Shown one piece after another: positions 1 through 8,659 of a stretch of 64,000 nt of DNA. The stretch is from the NCBI RefSeq assembly GCF_008932295.1, contig NZ_WBWA01000016.1, positions 54,283-118,282 of the forward strand, read 5' to 3'. Below the pieces are notes generated by a model, which saw only the letters and a list, made by a program, of their open reading frames with translations, did no database searches and was not told the origin of the DNA. The position numbers and the translations under genes are program-made. This DNA is from Brucella tritici. Its GTDB lineage: Bacteria; Pseudomonadota; Alphaproteobacteria; Rhizobiales; Rhizobiaceae. Numbering within the stretch: the stretch's first letter is position 1; each line of letters starts with the position of its first letter.

Positions 1-92
1 CTCATCAACAAACTCCGTCGTAGAAAATCGACATTTATTAACGCAGGCTGGTCGAGAAATTTTACCAATTTTGCCCGACATATTAGTTTATC

Positions 93-120
93 TTGACATT
101 ATCGCCACGGATTCTAGCAT
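93..120 (+). promoter_or_regulatory. Candidate sigma70 promoter of the peptide-transporter operon
   Basis: A TTGACA hexamer at 93-98 is followed after 16 bases by TAGCAT at 115-120. It lies about 130 bases upstream of the chosen start of the binding-protein gene and faces it. The -35 is a perfect consensus match and the -10 is fair. No other gene lies between it and the operon. This is a motif reading only. Confidence 0.5.
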
Positions 121-127
121 ATCAATG

Positions 128-139
128 CTTGCATACAAG
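128..139. promoter_or_regulatory. Candidate GntR-type operator palindrome
   Basis: CTTGCATACAAG is a near-perfect palindrome (arms CTTG/CAAG) placed just downstream of the candidate -10. Its form resembles sites bound by FadR/GntR-family repressors. No regulator gene is in the immediate neighbourhood inside the window, so the link is weak. Confidence 0.25.
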
Positions 140-252
140 AAAGACCCTCTGAGGTAGCATTCCGTTGCGATTTCAGGGGCTTGAACAATATTGGGACGTG
201 CGGGAAAAGAGGCTGGAAAGCCCTCCCTCAACGTCCTTCAGGGGAACAGAGA

Positions 253-1839
253 ATGCATATCAGAAAAGCTGGCCTTGGCCTGTTTCTTGCGGCGTTTTCG
301 CTTGCGACGACGTCTTCGCACGCCGAAGAAGTGAAGCGCGGCGGCACTGTCATCGTCCATATGAACACCGAGCAGGGTGTGCTTAACCCTGCGCTGCGCG
401 CCTCTACCGGCGTCTATCAGATCACCGGCCGCATCATGGAGCCGCTGATCGACCGCACCTATGAGGGCTATGTGCCGGTTCTGGCCACAAGCTGGTCGTC
501 CTCGGAAGACGGCAAGGCCATCACCTTCAAGCTGCGCGAGAATGTGCGCTGGCATGACGGACAGCCTTTCAGTTGCGATGACGTTTCGTTCAGCGCGATG
601 AACCTCTGGAAGAAACTCCTCAACTATTCGACCACGCTTCAGGCCAATCTCGAAGCTGTCGATTGCACTGATCCTTACACAGCAGTGTTCCGCTATTCCA
701 AGCCGATGCCGCTGGAATTGCTCGTCGCAGCCATGCCTGATCTCGGCCATCCGGTGCCTAAGCATCTTTATGAAGGCACTGATATTCTCAAGAACAAGTA
801 CAACGCCGCGCCGGTGGGCACGGGACCGTTCAAGTTCGTCGAATATGAGCGCGGCCAGCACATCATTGCCGAGCGCAATGACGACTACTGGCGCGGCAAG
901 GAATATCCTTATCTCGACCGCATCGTCTGGCGTTTCATGCCGGACAAGGCCGCCGCAGCCGCAGCGCTTGAAGCCGGTGAAATGATGGAAACCGCCTTCA
1001 ACGGTATTTCCATGTCGGATACCGAGCGCCTCCAGAAGGATGGCCGCTTTGACACCGGCACCAAGGGTTTTGAGAACAACGTTGCCCACTCGACCATCGA
1101 GTTCAACCTGCGCAATCCGATCCTTGCCAATCTGAAGGTTCGTCAGGCGATCTATCACGCGCTCGACATCGATTTCGCGATCAAGACGATCATGCGCGGC
1201 TATGCCAAGCCGGGCCGTGGCCCAATCCCGAGCGCCGGTGGCGACAACTATACGGATCAGGTCCAGACTTACCCCTATGATGTTGAAAAGGCGAAGAAAC
1301 TGCTCGACGAAGCCGGCTATCCGGTCAAGGAGAACGGCATTCGCTTCAAGCTGCGCCATCGCCCGGCGCCATGGGGTGAATATACGCAGCTCTGGGCCGA
1401 GTATTATGCTCAGGCGATGAAGGAAGTCGGCATCGACGTCGAAATTCTCACCAATGACGCACCGGGCTTCCTGAACGGCGTCTATCGCGATCATGACTTC
1501 GACACGGCAAGCGGCTGGCATCAGTTCCGCTCCGATCCGGCTGTCTCCACGACCGTCTGGCTGCGCTCCGGCGCTCCTGTCGGCACGGCATGGTCCAACC
1601 AGTTCGACTACAAGTCCGACGAAATGGACAGCCTGATCGACAAGGCCGCAAGCGAGCTCGATCCGGCCAAGCGCGCCGATCTCTACCATCAGATCCAGCA
1701 GCTTGAGATGAAGGACCTGCCGGTCATCTTCGCTATCGAACATCCGTTCGTCGGCGTGACTAACAAGGTCTTGAAGAACCACCACAACACGCCACGCTGG
1801 GATTCTTCAAGCTGGTACGATCTGTGGATCGATCAATAA
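253..1839 (+). CDS. Peptide/nickel-type ABC transporter substrate-binding protein
   Basis: Periplasmic solute-binding protein of the SBP_bac_5 (DppA/OppA/NikA) family, about 528 aa. I start it at ATG 253 rather than the longer in-frame TTG at 181, because an AGGGGA ribosome site lies just upstream and the resulting N-terminus is a classic signal peptide (MHIRKAGLGLF, then a hydrophobic core ending near SHAEE). The body has the family pattern: GTGPFKF in the middle, then RNDDYWRGK and the conserved AGYP and E-I-L regions. It is the first gene of an operon with two permeases and a fused ATPase. The ligand cannot be read from sequence. The downstream amidohydrolase and aminothiazoline-hydrolase-family genes suggest an amino-acid conjugate or modified small peptide rather than bulk peptides. 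Confidence 0.9.
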   Translation: MHIRKAGLGLFLAAFSLATTSSHAEEVKRGGTVIVHMNTEQGVLNPALRASTGVYQITGRIMEPLIDRTYEGYVPVLATSWSSSEDGKAITFKLRENVRWHDGQPFSCDDVSFSAMNLWKKLLNYSTTLQANLEAVDCTDPYTAVFRYSKPMPLELLVAAMPDLGHPVPKHLYEGTDILKNKYNAAPVGTGPFKFVEYERGQHIIAERNDDYWRGKEYPYLDRIVWRFMPDKAAAAAALEAGEMMETAFNGISMSDTERLQKDGRFDTGTKGFENNVAHSTIEFNLRNPILANLKVRQAIYHALDIDFAIKTIMRGYAKPGRGPIPSAGGDNYTDQVQTYPYDVEKAKKLLDEAGYPVKENGIRFKLRHRPAPWGEYTQLWAEYYAQAMKEVGIDVEILTNDAPGFLNGVYRDHDFDTASGWHQFRSDPAVSTTVWLRSGAPVGTAWSNQFDYKSDEMDSLIDKAASELDPAKRADLYHQIQQLEMKDLPVIFAIEHPFVGVTNKVLKNHHNTPRWDSSSWYDLWIDQ

Positions 1840-1923
1840 GCAATACCAGCCGCTGCCGGTCATCCGGCAGCGGTTCCCCAGTTTCATGAATGCTGAAATG
1901 AATATCTTGCAGGATAACCCGCA

Positions 1924-2907
1924 ATGCCCCTGCCCCCGATCCTGACTTTTGCGCTGCGGCGCATCTTGCAGGCGATCCCCGTCATTCTTCTCATCATGAT
2001 CGGGTCATTCCTGCTGATCAAGCTCGCGCCCGGCGATACCGTGGACGCACTTGTCGGTGACATGGGCGGCGCAGATCCGCAATTCGTCGCCAATCTGCGC
2101 ACCGAATACGGCCTTGACCAGCCGGTCTGGACACAGCTCTGGATTTACATGACCAAGCTCGCGCAGTTCGATTTCGGCTGGTCCTATGTCTACGAGCAGC
2201 CGGTGCTGGATGTGCTGATGGCCCGCCTCGTGCCGACCCTCCTGCTCATGGTTTCATCGCTTTCGGTGGCCTTCATTTTCGGCATTGCGCTTGGGGCTTT
2301 TGCGGCGCGCAAGGCATATTCCCTGACCGACAATGCAATTTCCACACTCGGTCTTGTTTTCTATGCCATGCCGAGCTTCTTTCTCAGCCTCATCTTGATG
2401 TTCATCTTTTCCGTCAAGCTCGGCTGGCTGCCGGTCGGCGGTTACAAGACGATTGCCGGGTTTTATACCGGCTGGAAGAATGTCTGGGATATTGCCGTGC
2501 ACCTCGTCATGCCGACGACGGCGCTTTCGCTCATCTATCTTGCATTCTACATGCGCCTGATGCGCACCAGCGTGCTGGAAGTGGCCGACCTCGATTATGT
2601 TCGTACCGCACGAGCCAAGGGCGCCAGCGGTGCAAGGCTGATGTTCCATCACATCATGCGCAACGCCTTTCTGCCCGTCGTGACGCTGCTCGGATTGCAG
2701 TTCTCGACCGTGCTTGGCGGCTCCGTCGTGATCGAGACAATCTTCTCGTTGCCCGGCCTCGGTCAGCTTGCCTACACCTCCGTGATCAAGCGCGACCTCA
2801 ACACGCTCATGGGCATCATCTTCCTGTGCTCGGTGCTGGTGGTGATCGTGAATTTCATCACCGATCTCATCTATGCGCGGCTTGATTCCAGGATCGAACT
2901 GTCATGA
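1924..2907 (+). CDS. ABC transporter permease, DppB/OppB type
   Basis: Inner-membrane permease of 327 aa, the usual length for DppB-like subunits. It has an N-terminal helix with LLIMIGSFLLIKLAPGD, the typical GLDQPVWTQ periplasmic segment, five further hydrophobic helices, and the cytoplasmic EAA-type loop (YVRTARAKGAS followed by a hydrophobic helix) that contacts the ATPase. It starts 84 bases after the binding protein and its stop overlaps the start of the next permease by four bases (ATGA), so the pair is translationally coupled. It pairs with the DppC-type subunit that follows. Confidence 0.92.
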   Translation: MPLPPILTFALRRILQAIPVILLIMIGSFLLIKLAPGDTVDALVGDMGGADPQFVANLRTEYGLDQPVWTQLWIYMTKLAQFDFGWSYVYEQPVLDVLMARLVPTLLLMVSSLSVAFIFGIALGAFAARKAYSLTDNAISTLGLVFYAMPSFFLSLILMFIFSVKLGWLPVGGYKTIAGFYTGWKNVWDIAVHLVMPTTALSLIYLAFYMRLMRTSVLEVADLDYVRTARAKGASGARLMFHHIMRNAFLPVVTLLGLQFSTVLGGSVVIETIFSLPGLGQLAYTSVIKRDLNTLMGIIFLCSVLVVIVNFITDLIYARLDSRIELS

Positions 2908-3779
2908 CTTCACAGGACCTCTCCCTCACCCGCCCGCAGGTCTCGCGTACAAAAATTCTGTGGCAGCGTTTCAGCCGCAACCGCGCCGCCGTACTGGGCC
3001 TTATCCTCTTTGTCGCCGTGGTCCTGATTGCGCTGCTGGCCGATGTCATTACGCCCGGTGACCCGCTGCGGCGCGCTGGCGATCCGCTCGTCTGGCCATT
3101 CGTCAATGCTGCAACGCCGCTTGGCACCGATCAGCTCGGGCGCGATATCATGGCAGGCATCTTCCATGGCGCGCGCATCTCGTTGCTGATTGGCGTCGTC
3201 GCAACCTTGATCTCGATCATCATCGGCATCGTGATCGGCGCGCTCGCCGGCTATTATGGCGGCTGGGTGGATGACGTTTTGATGCGCATCACCGAAGCCT
3301 TCCAGACCGTTCCAAGCTTCGTTCTGCTTCTGACACTGGTGGCAATCTTCGGGTCATCGATCGAAAACATCATCATCTGCATCGGCATCGTGTCATGGAC
3401 CGCGCCTGCCCGCATGGTGCGCGCCGAATTTCTGGCGCTGCGCAAGCGCGAATTCATTGATGCTGCGCGTAATCTCGGTGTTGGCAATGCCTCGATCATC
3501 TTTCGCGAAATCCTGCCGAATGCCCTTCCGCCGGTGATCGTCTTCGCATCGGTGGTGATGGCCACCTCCATCCTGATGGAAAGCGCTCTCGCCTTCCTTG
3601 GTCTCGGCGATCCGAACTATGCAAGCTGGGGCAACATGATCGGCCAGGGTCGCGCCGTGCTGCGCACCGACTGGTTCTGCTCGGTCATTCCCGGCATCGC
3701 CATTCTGCTCACCGTTCTTTCCTTCAGCTTGCTCGGCGAAGGCCTGAACGACGCGCTTAATCCGAGGCAGAAGAAATAA
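2904..3779 (+). CDS. ABC transporter permease, DppC/OppC type
   Basis: Second permease of the importer, 291 aa. The N-terminal OppC_N segment (FSRNRAAVLGLILF) is followed by the LGTDQLGRDI motif that is diagnostic for DppC-like proteins, then about five membrane helices. The coupling loop reads EFIDAARNLGVGNASI, and MESALAFLGLG lies near the C-terminus. The start overlaps the previous gene (ATGA) and the stop overlaps the ATPase start (TAATG). The tight packing shows it belongs to the same complex. Confidence 0.93.
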   Translation: MTSQDLSLTRPQVSRTKILWQRFSRNRAAVLGLILFVAVVLIALLADVITPGDPLRRAGDPLVWPFVNAATPLGTDQLGRDIMAGIFHGARISLLIGVVATLISIIIGIVIGALAGYYGGWVDDVLMRITEAFQTVPSFVLLLTLVAIFGSSIENIIICIGIVSWTAPARMVRAEFLALRKREFIDAARNLGVGNASIIFREILPNALPPVIVFASVVMATSILMESALAFLGLGDPNYASWGNMIGQGRAVLRTDWFCSVIPGIAILLTVLSFSLLGEGLNDALNPRQKK

Positions 3780-5416
3780 TGACCGCCGCACCCGTTCTCG
3801 AAATCAAAAACCTGCAAATCGCGCTGCCGAAGGGCGCCGACCGTCCTTACGCCTTGCAGGACCTGACGCTGACCATCAATCCCGGTGAAATCGTCTGCCT
3901 CGTCGGCGAAAGCGGCTCCGGCAAGTCGCTTTCGGCAGGCGCGATCATGCGCCTTCTGCCGGAACCGCATGTGCGCGTAACCCACGGCACGATCAGGCTT
4001 GAAGGCACCGATCTCTATTCGCTGAGCGAAGCCGACATGAAGAGGCTGCGCGGCGACCGCATCGGCATGATCTTTCAGGAGCCGATGACCGCGCTCAACC
4101 CGCAGAAGACAGTCGGCTGGCAGATTGATGAAGTGTTGCGCCTGCACACGAAGCTCGGTCGCAAGGAGCGCCGCGCCGCCGTGCTCGACATGCTGGCAGA
4201 AGTGAAAATCCCCGACCCGGAATCTGCCTATAACGCCTATCCGCACCAGATTTCAGGCGGACAGCGCCAGCGTGTCATGATTGCCATGGCGCTGATCCTG
4301 AAACCGCGCCTCATCATCGCCGACGAGCCGACCACGGCGCTCGACGTGACCACGCAGGCACAAATCCTGAAACTGATCCGCGACCTGCAACGCGAACACG
4401 ATACCGGCATTCTGTTCATCACGCATGATTTCGGCGTAGTGGCGGAAATTGCCGACCGCGTTGCCGTGCTGCGGCTTGGAGAACTGGTTGAGGAAGGTCC
4501 GGCAAATGAAGTGCTGAACCATCCGCAGCACGCTTACACAAAGGCGCTGATCGCATCGGTTCCAGCCCTCACTCCGCCCGAACCGAAGCCATCTGTGGAT
4601 GCTCAGCCGGTCATCCTCAAGGCGAGCGCTTTACGCAAAACCTTCAAGGCGCGCGGCGGTTTGCTCACCGGCAAAAGAAGTGCCGTTCCTGCCGTCAAGG
4701 ATCTTTCATTCGAGCTGCGTCAGGGCGAAACGCTCGGCGTTGTAGGCGAAAGCGGGTCGGGCAAGACAACCGTTTCGCGCATCGTCACCCGTCTGCTGGA
4801 AGCCGATAGCGGCAAGGTCGATGTGAATGGCAGGGATTTTCTGAGCGCCAGTCCGCGGGAAGTGCGGGCCATGCGCAAGGACATCCAGATGGTCTTTCAG
4901 GACCCGATGGCCTCGCTCAACCCGCGCCGCCGTGTCGTTGACCTGATTGCGCAGGGTCCGATTGTCCATGGCGTGCCGAAGGAACAGGCCCATGCGAAAG
5001 CGCGGGAATTGCTGGAACTGGTCGAACTATCGCCCGCTGCCGCCGACCGATTTCCGCATGAGTTCTCGGGCGGACAGCGCCAGCGTATAGGCATCGCCCG
5101 TGCACTCGCCTTGGAGCCGCGCATCATCGTCGCGGACGAACCGGTGTCGGCGCTCGATGTCTCGGTACAGGCGCAGGTTCTGCGTCTTCTTGCCGACCTC
5201 CGCGAACGTCTCAACCTGTCGCTGCTTTTCGTAACGCACGATTTGCGTGTCGCAGCCCAGCTCTGCGACCGCATCATCGTCATGTCGAAGGGCGAGATCG
5301 CCGAAGCAGGTCTGACAGCGCAAGTCTTCGCCAACCCGCAACATGAATATACACAGCGCCTGCTTGCCTCCATTCCTGGCAAGGGCTGGACGCCACCTCG
5401 TTTGGAAAATGCCTAG
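3779..5416 (+). CDS. Fused double ATPase of the peptide-type ABC importer (DppD-DppF)
   Basis: A single 545-aa chain with two complete ABC ATPase domains, replacing the separate DppD and DppF subunits. Domain 1 (about 1-260) has Walker A GESGSGKS, signature SGGQRQRV and Walker B with DEPTTALD. Domain 2 (about 275-535) has [23 protein letters not shown] and DEPVSALD. A short oligopeptide/dipeptide transporter tail ([23 protein letters not shown]) follows each. Such fusions are common in alphaproteobacteria. The start overlaps the permease stop. The stop at 5414-5416 overlaps the likely start of the FAD oxidoreductase, so the latter is probably coupled to it. Confidence 0.94.
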   Translation: MTAAPVLEIKNLQIALPKGADRPYALQDLTLTINPGEIVCLVGESGSGKSLSAGAIMRLLPEPHVRVTHGTIRLEGTDLYSLSEADMKRLRGDRIGMIFQEPMTALNPQKTVGWQIDEVLRLHTKLGRKERRAAVLDMLAEVKIPDPESAYNAYPHQISGGQRQRVMIAMALILKPRLIIADEPTTALDVTTQAQILKLIRDLQREHDTGILFITHDFGVVAEIADRVAVLRLGELVEEGPANEVLNHPQHAYTKALIASVPALTPPEPKPSVDAQPVILKASALRKTFKARGGLLTGKRSAVPAVKDLSFELRQGETLGVVGESGSGKTTVSRIVTRLLEADSGKVDVNGRDFLSASPREVRAMRKDIQMVFQDPMASLNPRRRVVDLIAQGPIVHGVPKEQAHAKARELLELVELSPAAADRFPHEFSGGQRQRIGIARALALEPRIIVADEPVSALDVSVQAQVLRLLADLRERLNLSLLFVTHDLRVAAQLCDRIIVMSKGEIAEAGLTAQVFANPQHEYTQRLLASIPGKGWTPPRLENA

Positions 5417-6722
5417 AGCCATGCAGAAGATAGTCTTTCCACCATCCATCTGGGCTGCCACCGCCCCTGCCCGCACACCTGCAAAGTCGCTGGCCAATGA
5501 CGCGGAAGCCGATGTCGCCATCGTCGGTGGCGGCTTTACGGGACTTTCGGCAGCGCTCCATCTGGCCAAACGCGGCAAGCGCGTCATCCTTCTGGAAGGC
5601 AATGCTGTCGGCTGGGGCGCGTCTGGACGCAATAACGGTCAGGTCATCCCGACCATGACCTCGGCGGAACCCGATGCAATCGCCAAACGCTACGGCGCAT
5701 CGGGTGAACGTTTTGCCAGACTGATCGGCAATAGTGCCGACATTCTTTTCTCCATCGTGCGTGATGAAAATATCGAAGCCGAGGCCGAGCAGAACGGCTG
5801 GTTTCAGCCCGCCCATTCGCCGGGCAGGGTGAAGCTTTCGCAAACCCGCGTGGATGCATGGAAGCGGTTCGGCTTTCCAGCAGAATTTCTTGACCGAGCG
5901 GCCACATCGCAATTGCTCGGCACTGATTTCTGGTATGGCGGCATGTTCAACCCGACCGGCGGCCATATCAATCCGCTGGCTTTCGCGCGCGGGCTTGCAG
6001 CCGCAGCCGAACGCCACGGCGCAATCATTCACGAGCAAAGCCCGGTCATCTCCTATGCCCAGGTGGGCGACCATTGGGAAGTCAAGACCGCCGGCGCCAC
6101 AGTTCGCGCCAAGGGCTTTCTGCTCGCCACCAACGCCTATACCGGCGAGCTGCGCGAAGGGCTTGCCCCGCGCCTAGCCCGCACCATCGTGCCGGTACTC
6201 TCGTGGCAGATGGCGACCGCGCCCGTCAGCGATAATCTGCGGGCGACGATTTTGCCCGGACGGCAGGCGGTTTCCGATACGCGCGGCGATCTGCGCTTCT
6301 TCCGCTACGATGCCCGCAACCGGCTGATTACCGGCGGCGTGGTGATGGGGAATTTCAACATCGCCGAACGCGTCAAGCGCAAGACAGCGCGTAACATGGC
6401 GGAAGCTTTCCCCGCACTTGGCGAGCCGGAAATCACCCATGTGTGGAGCGGTTATATCGGCATGACATGGGATCGTTTCCCGCGCGTTCATCAGCTCGGC
6501 CCCAATGGCTGGGCATGGATCGGCTGCAACGGGCGCGGTGTTGCGCTTGGCACATCGCTCGGGCGTGAATTCGCACGGGCGCTCGATGGCGAGCCTGTGC
6601 AGGAGCTTGCCCTGCCCGTCTCGGAACCGGCACCACTGCCTTTTCATAAAGTCGCGCGGAAGATCGCGCCGTTCTATCTCGCATGGCTTCGGCGCAAGGA
6701 TCTCTCCGAGCCCAATCTCTAA
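5409..6722 (+). CDS. FAD-dependent amine/amino-acid oxidoreductase (DAO family)
   Basis: Flavoprotein of the DAO superfamily, 437 aa, close to the PuuB-like group. The N-terminal dinucleotide fold reads VAIVGGGFTGLSAALHLAKRGK, followed by LLEGNAVGWGASGRNNGQ, the characteristic FAD-contacting segment. The C-terminal part has the G-Y-I-G-M-T and NGWAWIGCNGRGVALGT segments expected near the flavin. The best starts are ATG 5409 or 5421; 5409 overlaps the ATPase stop. It probably oxidises a secondary amine or amino acid imported by the adjacent transporter. The exact substrate is unknown, and a longer upstream in-frame start inside the ATPase gene is unlikely. Confidence 0.85.
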   Translation: MPRAMQKIVFPPSIWAATAPARTPAKSLANDAEADVAIVGGGFTGLSAALHLAKRGKRVILLEGNAVGWGASGRNNGQVIPTMTSAEPDAIAKRYGASGERFARLIGNSADILFSIVRDENIEAEAEQNGWFQPAHSPGRVKLSQTRVDAWKRFGFPAEFLDRAATSQLLGTDFWYGGMFNPTGGHINPLAFARGLAAAAERHGAIIHEQSPVISYAQVGDHWEVKTAGATVRAKGFLLATNAYTGELREGLAPRLARTIVPVLSWQMATAPVSDNLRATILPGRQAVSDTRGDLRFFRYDARNRLITGGVVMGNFNIAERVKRKTARNMAEAFPALGEPEITHVWSGYIGMTWDRFPRVHQLGPNGWAWIGCNGRGVALGTSLGREFARALDGEPVQELALPVSEPAPLPFHKVARKIAPFYLAWLRRKDLSEPNL

Positions 6723-6759
6723 CTCATCTCATTCAACGTTCATGTGAAAGGTCAGGTCC

Positions 6760-7248
6760 ATGAATCAAATGTCAATTCTCGAACGTCGCCGCATTGAAGC
6801 GCTGGTTCTCAAGAACGTCTACGAAGTCATTCGCGAACGTTCCGGCGAAGAAGAAGCGCAGGCTGCAATCGGCGAAGCAGTCAGCCGCTCGGCCATCGAA
6901 CAGGGCAAGAGCTTTGCCGATGAGTTGGGTCGCACGCCGACAATACAGGACTTTGCCGATATCCAGCCGCGATGGACGAAGGAAAACGCGCTGGAGATCG
7001 ACGTGATTTCGCAGGGCGAAGATCATTTCGATTTCAACGTTACGCGCTGCCGTTATTCGGAAATGTACCGCGAGATGGGTCTTGGCCATATCGGTCACCT
7101 GCTGTCCTGCAATCGCGATGGCGATTTCTGCATCGGCTACAATCCCGAAATGAAGCTGGAACGCACGCAGACCATCATGAAGGGCGCAAGCCACTGCGAT
7201 TTCCGCTACCGCCTCGACACGACTGAAGACAACACAAAAGGAGCCTGA
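6760..7248 (+). CDS. L-2-amino-thiazoline-4-carboxylic acid hydrolase family protein
   Basis: A 162-aa protein that I assign to the L-2-amino-thiazoline-4-carboxylic acid (ATC) hydrolase family. An N-terminal helical half is followed by a C-terminal half with F-D-F-N-V-T-R-C-R-Y, a conserved MYREMG, then CNRDGDFCIGYNPEMKLERTQTIMKG, where the cysteines and ERTQTIM are family hallmarks. Characterised members open the ring of L-ATC to give a carbamoyl-cysteine that a second enzyme cleaves to L-cysteine. An AAGGTCAGG ribosome site precedes the start. The stop lies one base before the M20 amidohydrolase, an arrangement that fits a two-step ring-opening and hydrolysis route. Many family members are uncharacterised, so the true substrate may be another small heterocycle. 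Confidence 0.75.
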   Translation: MNQMSILERRRIEALVLKNVYEVIRERSGEEEAQAAIGEAVSRSAIEQGKSFADELGRTPTIQDFADIQPRWTKENALEIDVISQGEDHFDFNVTRCRYSEMYREMGLGHIGHLLSCNRDGDFCIGYNPEMKLERTQTIMKGASHCDFRYRLDTTEDNTKGA

Positions 7249-7249
7249 C

Positions 7250-8422
7250 ATGCCGGTTGAAAACTGGACATCGAACCAGCTTGACGAACTCGTCGCGTTC
7301 CGTCGTGACCTGCACGAAAACCCCGAGCTGCTTTACGATGTGAACCGGACTGCCGAAAAAGTTGCCGAAGCGCTGCGCGCCGCTGGCGTCGATGAGGTCG
7401 TGACTGGTATCGGGCGCACCGGCGTCGTCGGCGTCATTCGTGGCCAGTCGAACCGCTCGGGTCGCGCCATCGGCCTGCGCGCCGACATGGACGCACTGCC
7501 GATCCTCGAAGAAACCGGCGCTGAATGGTCGTCAAAAGTGCCGGGCAAGATGCACGCCTGCGGCCATGATGGCCATACGACCATGCTTCTGGGCGCTGCC
7601 CGCGAGCTGGCGCAAAGCCGCGCTTTCGACGGCACAGTCATCGTGATTTTCCAGCCTGCCGAAGAAGGTGGCGCTGGCGCCAAGGCGATGATCGACGACG
7701 GTTTGTTCAAGCGCTGGCCGGTCAACGAAGTTTACGGCATGCACAACCGTCCAAACCTCGCAGTCGGTCATTTCACCATCAATTCCGGCCCGATCATGGG
7801 ATCGGTCGATGTTCTGGACATCACCATTGAGGGTGTTGGCGGACATGCCGCTTCGCCGCACCAGACCATAGACCCCATTCCCGTCACCGCAGCGCTCATT
7901 CAGGCAATCCAGACGCTGACGGCACGCACCATCGACCCGCTGGATTCCGCGGTGATCTCGATCACCACCATTCAGGGTGGCGACGCGTTCAACGTCATTC
8001 CGCAGAAAATCCGGCTGACCGGCACGGTTCGTACGCTTCGCGAGGAAGTGCGTGACCATATCGAGGAGAAGCTTACCCGCGCCGTGCAGGGCATTGCCGA
8101 TGCTTTCGGCGCCAAGGCCACGCTCGATTATCAGCGCAGCTATCCGGTCACCGTCAATCACGAGCGCGAAACGGAACTGGCGGCAATCGCTGCCGATGCA
8201 GTTGCAGGCGCCGACCGTGTGACGCGCGACATGCCGGCGACGCTGGGCGGTGAAGACTTTGCCTTCATGCTGAACGAAGTGCCGGGCGCGATGATCAATA
8301 TCGGCAACGGCCCGAGTGCCAATCTCCATCACCCCAAATATGACTTCAACGACGATGTCATCTCCTGGGGTTGCTCATACTGGACCACGCTCGTACGCCA
8401 TCGGCTGCCGATCGAGAATTGA
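7250..8422 (+). CDS. M20D-family amidohydrolase (hippurate hydrolase / N-acyl amino acid hydrolase type)
   Basis: Metal-dependent amidohydrolase, 390 aa. The M20D landmarks are present: FRRDLHENPEL at the N-terminus, LRADMDALPI, HACGHDGHTTML (metal ligands), FQPAEEGGAGA (catalytic Glu) and GGEDFAFM near the C-terminus. Family members cleave N-acyl amino acids, hippurate or carbamoyl-type amides. It is coupled to the ATC-hydrolase-family gene (TGACATG). By position it is a candidate for removing the carbamoyl or acyl group produced by that enzyme. It is a homologue of the second M20 protein at 50967-52139, but in a different gene context. Confidence 0.88.
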   Translation: MPVENWTSNQLDELVAFRRDLHENPELLYDVNRTAEKVAEALRAAGVDEVVTGIGRTGVVGVIRGQSNRSGRAIGLRADMDALPILEETGAEWSSKVPGKMHACGHDGHTTMLLGAARELAQSRAFDGTVIVIFQPAEEGGAGAKAMIDDGLFKRWPVNEVYGMHNRPNLAVGHFTINSGPIMGSVDVLDITIEGVGGHAASPHQTIDPIPVTAALIQAIQTLTARTIDPLDSAVISITTIQGGDAFNVIPQKIRLTGTVRTLREEVRDHIEEKLTRAVQGIADAFGAKATLDYQRSYPVTVNHERETELAAIAADAVAGADRVTRDMPATLGGEDFAFMLNEVPGAMINIGNGPSANLHHPKYDFNDDVISWGCSYWTTLVRHRLPIEN

Positions 8423-8443
8423 TAGCGACCTATATATGAACAG

Positions 8444-8477
8444 GGGCGGCACCTTTGGGAGCCGCCCTTTGTGTTTT
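8444..8477 (+). terminator. Intrinsic terminator of the first operon
   Basis: GGGCGGC at 8444-8450 pairs perfectly with GCCGCCC at 8461-8467, followed by TTTGTGTTTT. It lies 22 bases after the M20 stop codon and faces the operon. Confidence 0.8.
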
Positions 8478-8659
8478 GCGTAGAAAGCGAAGTTGCAGAA
8501 CAATAAAACCTCTAGTTTATCTGAGCCGCTCGTAATATAACGCGCTCCCAATAAACCATCGCGGCTTTTCCCGATGGGAAAAGAGAATCCGGTTTGAGCG
8601 CATATTCCGAACGTCTCGGTTTCGGAAATGCGGGAAGCCAATGGTAGAGCGGGAAATCC

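Noticed and set aside
238..1785. Long minus-strand reading frame of 515 codons opposite the first binding-protein gene
   Set aside because: It mirrors the codon structure of the plus-strand gene, has no recognisable domain or ribosome site, and the plus strand encodes a clear transporter protein.
8565..8583. CTTTTCCC-GAT-GGGAAAAG hairpin upstream of the diguanylate cyclase
   Set aside because: It is a perfect 8-bp inverted repeat, but no T run follows on either side that fits a gene end. It could be a regulator site, but nothing ties it to one.
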